This document shows, in pieces, positions 53,069-61,518 of a DNA stretch of 64,000 nt. The DNA is from Rikenellaceae bacterium. GTDB lineage: Bacteria > Bacteroidota > Bacteroidia > Bacteroidales > Rikenellaceae. The notes below the pieces were generated by a model. It saw only the letters and a program-made list of their open reading frames with translations. It made no database searches and was not told the DNA's origin. The stretch's first letter is position 1, and the number at the start of each line of letters is the position of its first letter. Both the position numbers and the translations under genes were made by a program. The stretch lies in assembly GCA_015060105.1 (NCBI GenBank), contig SUZD01000001.1:1-64000 (forward strand), read 5' to 3'.

Positions 53069-53789
53069 TATACTCCAAAATCGTGTTTAGTCCGAAGACC
53101 ACCAAATCTCCGGTTGCAAATATCGCATTTTTCATACGTTTGGCAAAATAATTGGCATCGCCTCCCGTAAAAATTATCTTCAAATCGTCGTAACGCGCAG
53201 CAGCGTTGGCGATATAACTCTCCAACTCATAGACAATACCCGTAACTACACCGCTTTGGATTGCAGTTGTGGTGTCATTACCAAACGAAGCAACCTCATC
53301 GGGTTTGGCAAGCAAAGGCAGTTTGGCTGTATATTCGTGCAACGCACGAAAACGGCCCGCTGCACCCAATGTGATATTACCGCCAAGAAACTCGCCCGAC
53401 GCATTGACGATGTCAATCGTAATGGCCGTTCCCAAATCGACAACCAAAATATTACAACCCGGATAGATTGTTGTTGCTGCCACAGCAGCAGCCAAGCGGT
53501 CGATACCGAGTGTTTTGGGTGTCGCATAGAGGTTTTTGATAGGCACCTTGGTACGATAGGTTACTCGCAGATACTCCTTGGTATGCTCTTCGAGGTAACG
53601 TTCCACCTCTTCGGGCACATCTGCCACCGAAGCCAACACAGCCTTGGTCGGTTTAACTCCGTTGCGATGGAAAATATCCTCCAAAAAATCGATGGTGAGT
53701 TGTTCGGTGCGAACTGTCTCGACAATCTGGCCGCCATCAAAGAGCGCCACTTTGGTCAGACTATTGCCTATGTCTATTGCAAGATTCAT
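53055..53789 (-). CDS. coaX: Type III pantothenate kinase
   Basis: The 244-aa enzyme phosphorylates pantothenate, the first step of coenzyme A synthesis. ASKHA-type phosphate motifs are visible: AIDIGNSLTKVALFDGG at the N-terminus, KTLGIDRLAAAVAA, VVDLGTAITIDIV and GGNITLGAAGRFRAL. Length is typical of CoaX. It starts 6 bases from mfd and overlaps the following barrel gene. Confidence 0.95.
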   Translation of the reverse strand: MNLAIDIGNSLTKVALFDGGQIVETVRTEQLTIDFLEDIFHRNGVKPTKAVLASVADVPEEVERYLEEHTKEYLRVTYRTKVPIKNLYATPKTLGIDRLAAAVAATTIYPGCNILVVDLGTAITIDIVNASGEFLGGNITLGAAGRFRALHEYTAKLPLLAKPDEVASFGNDTTTAIQSGVVTGIVYELESYIANAAARYDDLKIIFTGGDANYFAKRMKNAIFATGDLVVFGLNTILEYNAKN

Positions 53790-53795
53790 AGTATT

Positions 53796-56700
53796 TTATT
53801 GAGCTGTGACACCGCTCATCGTTCGCTCTACCCCATCGGCAAATTCGCGGATAGTGGTCAGCAAGCGGAACGCCTCGCCAATGTCTTTAACATTTCTAAC
53901 TAACAAATTTAAGCGATTATTGTTTTGTCGCAATGCAAATTTATCACTTTTTGTCATAATAAACTGCAAAATCGCATTAAAAACAGCACTTTTAAAGTAC
54001 GGAGACTCCTTTTCGCCCACAAAGTAGAGTATCATCAAGCCATTTTTAATCTTGGCACGCTCGACTCCGAGCGCGATACAAGCCTTGCGGACACGTACCA
54101 CATCAAGCAATTCGCATACCTCGTCGGGCATACGACCAAAGCGGTCTTCGAGTTCCATAGCAAACTCTTGGAGTTGCTGCTCGGTCGAAAGGCTGTCGAG
54201 TTGGCGATAGAGGCGCAATTTCTCGGCACTTTGACCGATATAACTATCGGGCAAACCTGCGGGGCGATCGGTTTCGATGGTACAATCATCGACCCAACGA
54301 GCCTCATCACTACCCGGAGCGACAAGCCTTTCGGCACCCTCATATCCCTCGCTGCGAAGTTCTGCAACCGCCTCTGCCAAAATCTTTTGGTAGGTTTCAA
54401 AACCGATATTCGCAATAAATCCGCTCTGCTCGGCACCAAACAGGTTACCTGCACCACGAATATCCAAATCCTGCATGGCAATATTAAATCCCGAGCCCAA
54501 ATCCGAGAACTCCTCGATTGCGCGCAGACGGCGACGACTATCCCCTTTGAGCAGCTCATCGGGGGGCGAGAGCAGATAGCAATAAGCCTTACGATTGGAA
54601 CGGCCAACACGACCTCGAAGTTGGTGAAGGTCGCTCAATCCGAAGTTTTGTGCGCCATCGATGATTATGGTATTGGCATTGGGTATATCAATTCCGTTCT
54701 CGACAATACTTGTTGCCACCAGCACGTCGTACTCGCCATAGATAAAGTCCATAATGACGCTCTCGACCTTATCGGCGGGCATTTGTCCGTGCGCCACGCA
54801 CACTCTCACACCGCCACACAACTCCCTAATCTTGCCGGCCACAACCTCGATATCCTCAACCCGATTGTGTATAAAATAGACCTGACCGCCACGAGCCATC
54901 TCGTTTGCAACGGCCTCCTCGACAATCTCATCACTCCAAACGTGCGACTCGGTAACAATCGGTTGGCGGTTAGGTGGCGGGGTGCTTATGATAGACAAGT
55001 CACGCGAGCCCATAAGCGAGAATTGCAGTGTACGAGGTATGGGGGTCGCCGTAAGAGTCAGTGTATCGACATTGCTTTTGAGTTGGCGCAGTTTCTCCTT
55101 GCTCGACACACCAAACTTCTGCTCCTCGTCGATAATGAGAAGGCCGAGGTCGTGGAATTTCACGCTCTTACCCAATATCTTATGCGTTCCGATAAGAATA
55201 TCTATTTTGCCCGCTTCGACATCAGCCAACACTTGACGCGTTTCGGCTGCGCTCTTTGTTCGGCTCAAATGTTCGATACGCACAGGCATACCCTTCAATC
55301 GTTCGCAGAAAGTGCGGTAGTGTTGCAGTGACAGAATGGTTGTCGGCACCAGCACCGCCACCTGTTTGGAGTCACACACCGCCTTAAAAGCAGCACGAAC
55401 AGCCACCTCGGTTTTACCAAAGCCGACATCGCCACAAACCAAGCGATCCATCGGCTCATCGGACTCCATATCTCGTTTGACCGCCTCCATTGCTTTGTAT
55501 TGGTCGGGAGTCTCTTCGTATCGGAACGATGCTTCGAGTTCGTGCATCAAATAGTTATCCGGTGCAAAGGCATATCCCCCTTCGGCCTTTCGTTTGGCAT
55601 ATAGTGCAATCAACTCGCGGGCAATATCCTTAACCGCTTTTTTGGTTGCTGTTTTGAGTTTTTGCCAAGCACCCGAGCCAAGTTTATAAATCTTGGGAGG
55701 CGTTGCATCGGCACTCTTATATTTCGAAATTCGGTGCAGATTGTGAACGCCCACAAACAGCACATCGCCATCCTTGTAAACCAACTTAACGTAGTCAGTC
55801 GGGCGACCCGAATCGTTGCTTTGTACCATACCGCCAAACACACCCACTCCGTGATCGACATGCACAACATAGTCTCCCAATTTGAGTTCATTGAGTTCGG
55901 CGACCGTCATCGATTGGTCGTGTTTAATCTCGCCACGAAGTTTATAGCGGTGGTAGCGTTCGAATATCTGGTGGTCGGTAAAGTAACGTATGCGTCCTGC
56001 CACATCAATAAAACCCTCGTGCAGAGTGACATACAGCGGCTCGAAGTGTACTTCGCGACGTTGTTGCCACAGCACATTTTGCAGGCGTTCGATTTGCGCC
56101 TTATTCTCCGACATTATGTAGGTTTGATAGCCCTCGCCCTCAGCCCCTTCGATATCCGACGCCAGCATCTCGAACTGCTTATTGAATTGAGGTTGCGGTG
56201 CGGTAAACATATCTATTCGCACCTCGGCTGGGCGGCGGACAGACTCGCCACGAATAATCATTCTACACTCTGCGCTCTCCTCCAAAAAGGCTTTGGCGCT
56301 CGTCACAAGCGTATCAATCTCGGACGGCTCGTCCATTTCGGCAAGCATCTTCACACGAATATCGTCCAACTCGGCAAGCACTCTATCGAGGCCGTCAATC
56401 CACCACGTAGCCTCGCCTACAAACGACGCTAACGAAACACGACCCTCATCTGCCGATGTATTTGCCACGACCATTGCGCTATCGGTACGCTCGACGGTAA
56501 GTTGCGACGAAATATCGAAAAAACGAATCGAATCAACCTCATCATCGAAAAAGTCCAAACGATAGGGTCGGTTTTCGGAGTACGAGAATATATCGACAAT
56601 ACCGCCTCGAATCGAATACTGGCCTGGCTCATACACAAAAGGCATACGCTCGAAGCCCAACTCCATAAGACTCTCTTCGAGTCGTCCCATAGGCACTCTC

Positions 56701-57152
56701 TCGCCCTTGCGTATGGTCATTGTGCGGGCCGACAGTCCCTCGCGGGCAGGCACCTTCTCACACAACGCCTCGGGATAGGTACACAACACCACCCGACCCT
56801 TACGCGTCATCTTTGTCAGAGCGTTCATCGCCGCAGTTCGTTGCACGATACCCGAATCGTCGGGTTTACCAAATCGTATCGAGCGTTTATATCCCGTCGG
56901 GAAAAACAGCACCTCTTCCGCAGGAAGCAGAGCCGATAGGTCGTTATAGAGGTATGCCGCAGAGTCCCTATCGGGCAAGACAAACAGGTGTGCACCCGTC
57001 GCTCCACGCACTATTGATGCGGCATATACAGCAAAAGCAGAGCCTGCCAATCGAGTAATTTCGATTGTGGTTCTGCTTTTATACGCCTTTCGCAGTGCGG
57101 CATAGGGTTTACCGCCCTCTATATTGGCAAATATTTTCTCTTGTGGACTCAC
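53796..57152 (-). CDS. mfd: Transcription-repair coupling factor
   Basis: The 1118-aa DNA translocase removes stalled RNA polymerase and recruits the excision repair machinery. A UvrB-homology region sits at the N-terminus (RSIRFGKPDDSGIVQRTAA, YEPGQYSIRGGIVDIFSY). The RNA-polymerase interaction domain follows (GDYVVHVDHGVGVFGGM), then helicase motifs: Walker A VCGDVGFGKTEVAVRAAF, DEEQ box IIDEEQKFGV, TATPIPRTLQ, and GRVGRSNRKAYCY. The TRCF C-terminal domain ends it. The start codon is GTG (57152), with no better ATG nearby. It is encoded 24 bases after rng. Confidence 0.97.
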   Translation of the reverse strand: MSPQEKIFANIEGGKPYAALRKAYKSRTTIEITRLAGSAFAVYAASIVRGATGAHLFVLPDRDSAAYLYNDLSALLPAEEVLFFPTGYKRSIRFGKPDDSGIVQRTAAMNALTKMTRKGRVVLCTYPEALCEKVPAREGLSARTMTIRKGERVPMGRLEESLMELGFERMPFVYEPGQYSIRGGIVDIFSYSENRPYRLDFFDDEVDSIRFFDISSQLTVERTDSAMVVANTSADEGRVSLASFVGEATWWIDGLDRVLAELDDIRVKMLAEMDEPSEIDTLVTSAKAFLEESAECRMIIRGESVRRPAEVRIDMFTAPQPQFNKQFEMLASDIEGAEGEGYQTYIMSENKAQIERLQNVLWQQRREVHFEPLYVTLHEGFIDVAGRIRYFTDHQIFERYHRYKLRGEIKHDQSMTVAELNELKLGDYVVHVDHGVGVFGGMVQSNDSGRPTDYVKLVYKDGDVLFVGVHNLHRISKYKSADATPPKIYKLGSGAWQKLKTATKKAVKDIARELIALYAKRKAEGGYAFAPDNYLMHELEASFRYEETPDQYKAMEAVKRDMESDEPMDRLVCGDVGFGKTEVAVRAAFKAVCDSKQVAVLVPTTILSLQHYRTFCERLKGMPVRIEHLSRTKSAAETRQVLADVEAGKIDILIGTHKILGKSVKFHDLGLLIIDEEQKFGVSSKEKLRQLKSNVDTLTLTATPIPRTLQFSLMGSRDLSIISTPPPNRQPIVTESHVWSDEIVEEAVANEMARGGQVYFIHNRVEDIEVVAGKIRELCGGVRVCVAHGQMPADKVESVIMDFIYGEYDVLVATSIVENGIDIPNANTIIIDGAQNFGLSDLHQLRGRVGRSNRKAYCYLLSPPDELLKGDSRRRLRAIEEFSDLGSGFNIAMQDLDIRGAGNLFGAEQSGFIANIGFETYQKILAEAVAELRSEGYEGAERLVAPGSDEARWVDDCTIETDRPAGLPDSYIGQSAEKLRLYRQLDSLSTEQQLQEFAMELEDRFGRMPDEVCELLDVVRVRKACIALGVERAKIKNGLMILYFVGEKESPYFKSAVFNAILQFIMTKSDKFALRQNNNRLNLLVRNVKDIGEAFRLLTTIREFADGVERTMSGVTAQ

Positions 57153-57176
57153 CCTCTACGCCTTGCTCTCTATTTA

Positions 57177-58721
57177 TCAGCCTATCTCGCGGCCTTTCTT
57201 ATCGTAAAATTTGGTCTCGGCGATACCTATACTCTGGTCTATAAACAGTTTGATACGACATTTGTAACGCCACTGCCAGCGACGGCGAATAGACCAAAAG
57301 CCCTGCGACAAGTAGCTCGAAATGTAGGGGCTGACATGCAACTCCAAATATTTCAAGCCTTTATCTTGTGCATAGTACGACACCTTATTCTCCAACTGTT
57401 CGTCCATCATAATTGTCGGAGTAACCGTACCCGTACCATTGCAATAGGGGCATACCTCGGCAGCCTCGGCGATTGCTTCGGGGCGTACTCGTTGGCGGGT
57501 AATCTGCATCAGACCAAACTTGGTAAGAGGCAGAATGGTATGTTTGGCGCGGTCACGAGCCATCAGTTGGGTCATCGTATCCAACAACTTCTGGCGATTC
57601 TCGGCCTTATGCAAATCTATAAAGTCGATTATCACGATACCGCCCATATCACGCAGACGGAGTTGGCGTGCTACCTCCGCAGCCGCAGCCATATTGACCT
57701 CCATTGCTGTATGCTCCTGGTCATTCTCGGCCTTGGTGCGGTTACCGCTATTGACATCTATCACGTGCATCGCCTCGGTATGCTCGATGATAAGGTAGGC
57801 ACCTTTTTTGAGCGACACATACTTGGCAAACAGACTCTTAATCTGGCGCGAGATGTCGAAATTATCGAAAATGGGTACAGTACCCTTATATTGTTTTACG
57901 ATACGGCTCTTCTCGGGAGCGATTATCTTGATATACTCCTTAATCTGGTCGTAAGTAGCCTTATCATCGACGTGAATTGCACTAAATTCTCCGTTAAGTT
58001 GGTCACGAATCATGGTGCTGGCACGATTCATCTCCTCGCGCAACAGCTTGGGAGGCTCATCAGAGCGCACCTTTTGAAGCGCCGACTCCCACTTCTTTAC
58101 CAACTCAATTATATCTTGTTCAATCTCCTCCTCGCCTTTACCGACTGCCGCCGTACGAATAATAACTCCATAGTTGGGAGGGAGCACCTCATCGACAATT
58201 CGTTTGAGTCGTTTGCGCTCACTATTCTGGCGGATTTTTTGCGAAATGGATACCTTGGTGCTCAATGGAATCAACACTACGTTGCGTCCTGCCAATGAGA
58301 TATCCGAAGTCAGGCGGGGGCCCTTGGTCGAGATAGCCTCTTTGGCAACCTGCACCATAATAGGATCTCCTACGTTGATGTGGTCTGCCAACTTGCCCAC
58401 CTTATCAATCGAGGGCAACATTTTGAGGTTCTCGAAGCGTGACACACGTTTGCCCGAAGACAACGCGCCCACGTATTTGTGCAATGTGTCGAACTGGGGA
58501 CCGAGGTCGAGAAAGTGAATAAAAGCGTCTTTCTCGTGGCCGACATTGACGAAGGCCGCATTAAGTCCCGGCATAATCTTACGAACCCGACCAAGATAGA
58601 TGTCGCCCACAGCGAATCCTCCCTGACTCTTCTCTTTGCTTAACTCGACGAGTACTTTATCCTCGGCAAGCGCTATGGTCACTTCGGTCGGAGATACGTT
58701 AATTATCAGTTCCTTACTCAT
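57177..58721 (-). CDS. rng: Ribonuclease G/E family endoribonuclease
   Basis: The 514-aa endoribonuclease processes rRNA precursors and degrades mRNA. It has an S1-like N-terminal domain (GDIYLGRVRKIMPGLNAAFVNVG, INVGDPIMVQVAKEAISTKGPRL). The RNase H-like catalytic part carries the metal-binding Asp residues in VIDVNSGN and GIVIIDFIDL. A zinc-link motif CPYCNGTG and a short C-terminal small domain follow. It has the RNase G length, without the long disordered scaffold tail of E. coli RNase E. A strong hairpin precedes the start codon. Confidence 0.93.
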   Translation of the reverse strand: MSKELIINVSPTEVTIALAEDKVLVELSKEKSQGGFAVGDIYLGRVRKIMPGLNAAFVNVGHEKDAFIHFLDLGPQFDTLHKYVGALSSGKRVSRFENLKMLPSIDKVGKLADHINVGDPIMVQVAKEAISTKGPRLTSDISLAGRNVVLIPLSTKVSISQKIRQNSERKRLKRIVDEVLPPNYGVIIRTAAVGKGEEEIEQDIIELVKKWESALQKVRSDEPPKLLREEMNRASTMIRDQLNGEFSAIHVDDKATYDQIKEYIKIIAPEKSRIVKQYKGTVPIFDNFDISRQIKSLFAKYVSLKKGAYLIIEHTEAMHVIDVNSGNRTKAENDQEHTAMEVNMAAAAEVARQLRLRDMGGIVIIDFIDLHKAENRQKLLDTMTQLMARDRAKHTILPLTKFGLMQITRQRVRPEAIAEAAEVCPYCNGTGTVTPTIMMDEQLENKVSYYAQDKGLKYLELHVSPYISSYLSQGFWSIRRRWQWRYKCRIKLFIDQSIGIAETKFYDKKGREIG

Positions 58722-58740
58722 TTGATGAAATGTTATAAAA

Positions 58741-58785
58741 TAGATAAAGCCAAAGTGTCACTTTATCACACCTCGGCTTTATCTA
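58741..58785 (-). terminator. Hairpin between the 30-aa gene and rng
   Basis: An 11-bp perfect stem TAGATAAAGCC/GGCTTTATCTA continues through a 3x3 internal region into GTGT/ACAC, then a 9-base loop. On the minus strand it is followed by TTTTATAA. It lies about 20 bases before rng, too close for a separate promoter, so it is either a leaky terminator or an rng leader structure. Confidence 0.6.
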
Positions 58786-58809
58786 TGCATCACGACATAA
58801 CGGACACCA

Positions 58810-58902
58810 CTACTTGTTCTTTTTGTGACGATTCTTACGAAGACGTTTTTTACGTTTGTGGGTAGCCATTTTATGACCTTTTCTTTTCTTTCCGTTTGGC
58901 AT
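58810..58902 (-). CDS. 30-aa extremely basic protein, candidate ribosome-associated protein
   Basis: This gene is too short for the ORF track. It reads ATG 58902 to TAG 58810 and encodes MPNGKKRKGHKMATHKRKK then RLRKNRHKKNK. About 60 percent of residues are Lys, Arg or His and there is no acidic residue, which fits insertion into rRNA. From memory, near-identical 30-aa ORFs recur in Bacteroidota beside HU genes and are usually left unannotated; a small ribosomal protein of the Thx or bL38 kind is possible but I cannot confirm it. It lies 25 bases after the HU gene and is presumably co-transcribed. Confidence 0.75.
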   Translation of the reverse strand: MPNGKKRKGHKMATHKRKKRLRKNRHKKNK

Positions 58903-58927
58903 AGTTGTATAATTTTAAGAGGTTAAA

Positions 58928-59200
58928 CTATTTTACCTTTGCAACGAAGCTCTTTGCGGGCTTGAATGCAGGGATATTGTGCTCGGGAATGGTAATGGTA
59001 GTGTTTTTGAGAATGTCACGAGCAACTTTCTCGGCACGTTTTTTCACGATGAAGCTACCAAAGCCACGCAAATACACGTTCTCGTGTTGGATAAGCGAAC
59101 CTTTAACGCTCTCCATAAACGCCTCGATGATGTCTTGTACGAGGACCTTCTCAACGCCTGTATTTTTGGCGATTTCGTTTACGATATCAGCTTTTGTCAT
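58928..59200 (-). CDS. HU family nucleoid DNA-binding protein
   Basis: The 90-aa protein bends and wraps DNA as a dimer. MTKADIVNEIAKNTGVEKVLVQDIIEAFMESV forms the helical body and NVYLRGFGSFIVKKRAEKVARDI the HU signature, with the beta-arm NTTITIPEHNIPAF containing a Pro near its tip for DNA intercalation. Length is typical. It has a consensus promoter and shares its transcript with the 30-aa basic protein. Confidence 0.95.
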   Translation of the reverse strand: MTKADIVNEIAKNTGVEKVLVQDIIEAFMESVKGSLIQHENVYLRGFGSFIVKKRAEKVARDILKNTTITIPEHNIPAFKPAKSFVAKVK

Positions 59201-59247
59201 ATCTGTATAATTGTTTAAGTTTTCTAAAATTTTCGCAAAATGCTCGG

Positions 59248-59278
59248 CAAATATACGCTTTTATTCAACATTTTACAA
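59248..59278 (-). promoter_or_regulatory. Promoter of HU and the 30-aa protein
   Basis: On the minus strand TTG (59276-59278), a 20-base spacer and TATATTTG (59248-59255) match the consensus. The leader is about 40 bases. Confidence 0.75.
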
Positions 59279-59420
59279 CTTGCGCCCCGTTTTTTTTGAC
59301 TTTTTTGCATTTTTAGATTTTAACCACTCACAAAAACGCCACATAAGCGTTTGCAAAAATCGACCCAAAATCAGTTCAACCTTTTTTTTTGCAGGGCTGT
59401 CGAAACATTTTTCACTATTT

Positions 59421-59450
59421 TTGCGTTTACCCCATAAAACATTATCTTTG
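59421..59450 (+). promoter_or_regulatory. Promoter of porX
   Basis: TTG (59421-59423), a 19-base spacer and TATCTTTG (59443-59450) match the consensus. The leader to ATG 59470 is about 13 bases, so the longer track start (59389) is not transcribed from this promoter. Confidence 0.75.
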
Positions 59451-59469
59451 TAGAACAAAACACGGGATT

Positions 59470-61032
59470 ATGAGCAACGGAAAAATTCTATGGGTGGACG
59501 ACGAAATCGAACTACTCAAACCACACATATTATTTTTAAAGAACAAAGAGTACGAAGTTACCACCTGCAACAACGGTTACGACGCTGTGGAGATGGTAGC
59601 AAGCACCCCTTTTGACCTTGTTATATTAGACGAGATGATGCCCGGTATGACAGGACTCGAAACACTCCCACGCATCAAAGACGCCAAGCCCAATCTTCCG
59701 GTGGTGATGGTCACCAAGAGCGAGGAGGAGAGCATTATGGACAAGGCCATCGGCTCCAAGATTGCCGACTACATAATAAAGCCCGTCAATCCCAATCAGG
59801 TACTGCTGTCGGTCAAAAAGAATATACATCGCCGCCAACTCGTCAGCCAACAAAGCACGGCAGACTATCGTGCCGAGTTTGGTAAAATTGCTGTTTCACT
59901 TGGCGACGCACGCTCGTTTGATGAGTGGTGCAACATCTATCGCAAACTCATAAATTGGGAGATTGAGCTGACCGACTCCGACGATTCGAGCATTAAGGAG
60001 ATTTTGGAGTATCAGAAGAACGAGGCCAATGTCGAGTTCGGCAAGTTCATAAAGCGCAACTATGCAACTTGGATTAACTCGCGCGACAAATCGGCTCCCA
60101 CGATGTCGCATACGCTGATGCGCGACAAGATTTTTCCTGTGGTAGATAACTCCTCGAAAACCACTCTTATACTGATTGACAACTTCCGTTACGACCAATG
60201 GCGTTGTATCGGAGGTATGCTATCGGATTGGTACGACACCGCCAACGAGGAGTTGTATTGCTCCATTCTGCCCACCGCAACACAATATGCCCGAAACGCA
60301 ATCTTCGCAGGTCTTACTCCCCTATCCATCGACAAACTGATGCCAAACAGGTGGCTCAACGACAACGAGGAGGGTGGTAAAAATCTCTACGAGGAGGAGT
60401 TTTTCCGCCGACTGCTGCAAAGTTCGGGACACGGCACCTTAAACGCCACCTTCGACAAATTGGTGCGCCCCGAAGCAGGCCGCAAACTCATCGACAACAT
60501 TCAGCACATCTATGATGCGGACTTTTCGATTATCGTATATAACTTCCTCGACATCTTGTCGCACGCGCGTACCGAGACCGAAATCATACGGGAATTAACC
60601 GACTCCGAGGCTTCGTTCCGCTCTCTGACAGCTTCGTGGTTCGAGCATAGCGAGTTGTTCACCCTGCTCAAAATGTTGGCGCAAAAGGGTCACACCGTAA
60701 TCATCACATCGGATCACGGAACAATCCGCGTCGATAATCCCATTAAGATTGTCGGCGACCGCGACACCTCGTCGAATCTGCGTTACAAGACAGGCCGCAG
60801 TTTGAATGGCTACAACCCCAAAGCCGTCTATGAGGTTACCAAACCCGAGGAGGTGCAACTGCCACGAGGCAACATCTCTTCGACCTATGTATTTGCCACC
60901 TCGCGCGACTTCTTTGTCTATTCCAACAACGCAAATCAATTCACGCGCTACTATCGTGAGACATTCCAACACGGAGGTATCTCGATGGAGGAGATGATGG
61001 TGCCATACATAGTGCTCAAACCCAAGAAATAA
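59470..61032 (+). CDS. porX: PorX-type response regulator with PglZ phosphatase domain
   Basis: The 520-aa two-component protein has an N-terminal receiver domain (ILWVDDEIELLKPHILFL) with phospho-acceptor Asp54 in LVILDEMMPG and the switch residues in MVTKSEEES and IIKPVNP. A helical linker leads to a PglZ/alkaline-phosphatase-like domain from about 205 (TLILIDNFRYDQWRCIGG, TITSDHG-like motif read as VIITSDHGTIRV). In Porphyromonas PorX regulates the type IX secretion system and has nucleotide phosphodiesterase activity. No T9SS structural gene or PorY kinase is in this window. It is followed by tsaE after 22 bases. Confidence 0.92.
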   Translation: MSNGKILWVDDEIELLKPHILFLKNKEYEVTTCNNGYDAVEMVASTPFDLVILDEMMPGMTGLETLPRIKDAKPNLPVVMVTKSEEESIMDKAIGSKIADYIIKPVNPNQVLLSVKKNIHRRQLVSQQSTADYRAEFGKIAVSLGDARSFDEWCNIYRKLINWEIELTDSDDSSIKEILEYQKNEANVEFGKFIKRNYATWINSRDKSAPTMSHTLMRDKIFPVVDNSSKTTLILIDNFRYDQWRCIGGMLSDWYDTANEELYCSILPTATQYARNAIFAGLTPLSIDKLMPNRWLNDNEEGGKNLYEEEFFRRLLQSSGHGTLNATFDKLVRPEAGRKLIDNIQHIYDADFSIIVYNFLDILSHARTETEIIRELTDSEASFRSLTASWFEHSELFTLLKMLAQKGHTVIITSDHGTIRVDNPIKIVGDRDTSSNLRYKTGRSLNGYNPKAVYEVTKPEEVQLPRGNISSTYVFATSRDFFVYSNNANQFTRYYRETFQHGGISMEEMMVPYIVLKPKK

Positions 61033-61054
61033 CAAAACCCACACATACGACACA

Positions 61055-61477
61055 ATGAAATCATTTGAGATACACTCGCTTGGCGAGTTGGACAAAGCGG
61101 CGGAGTTTTTCTGCGACAACCTCGGCGACCATCGCATCGTCGCACTATATGGTCCTATGGGTGCCGGCAAAACGACACTTGTAACTGCCATTGCTCGCCA
61201 CTTGGGATCGAGCGACAATGTCACAAGCCCCACCTTTGCCATTGTTAATAGTTACGACACCGATTCGGGAGGGATTATCTATCACTTCGATTTCTACCGA
61301 CTTAATCGTCCCGAAGAGGCTTTCGACATTGGCTACGAGGAGTATTTTTTCAGCGGAGAATTATGCCTTATCGAGTGGCCCGAGAAGATTGAGCCCCTGC
61401 TACCCGAAGAGACCCTCAAAGTACACATAAGTGTCACGGGCGATAATTCAAGGCTATTATCAATCGACACAGAATAA
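61055..61477 (+). CDS. tsaE: tRNA threonylcarbamoyladenosine biosynthesis ATPase TsaE
   Basis: The 140-aa P-loop protein joins TsaB and TsaD to make the t6A37 modification of ANN-decoding tRNAs. Walker A is ALYGPMGAGKTTLVTAI, with the conserved NVTSPTFAIVNSY and the acidic ICLIEWPEKI-type motif (LCLIEWPEKIEPLLP). Length is normal. It is probably co-transcribed with porX, an association that seems to be positional only. Confidence 0.95.
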   Translation: MKSFEIHSLGELDKAAEFFCDNLGDHRIVALYGPMGAGKTTLVTAIARHLGSSDNVTSPTFAIVNSYDTDSGGIIYHFDFYRLNRPEEAFDIGYEEYFFSGELCLIEWPEKIEPLLPEETLKVHISVTGDNSRLLSIDTE

Positions 61478-61481
61478 AAAA

Positions 61482-61518
61482 ATGGCGTGTCCCAAAACTT
61501 GTTGGACACGCCATTTTT
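61482..61518 (+). terminator. Bidirectional terminator after tsaE
   Basis: An 11-bp perfect stem ATGGCGTGTCC/GGACACGCCAT with an 11-base loop, with A7 before and T5 after. It serves the convergent tsaE and SPOR genes. Confidence 0.9.
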
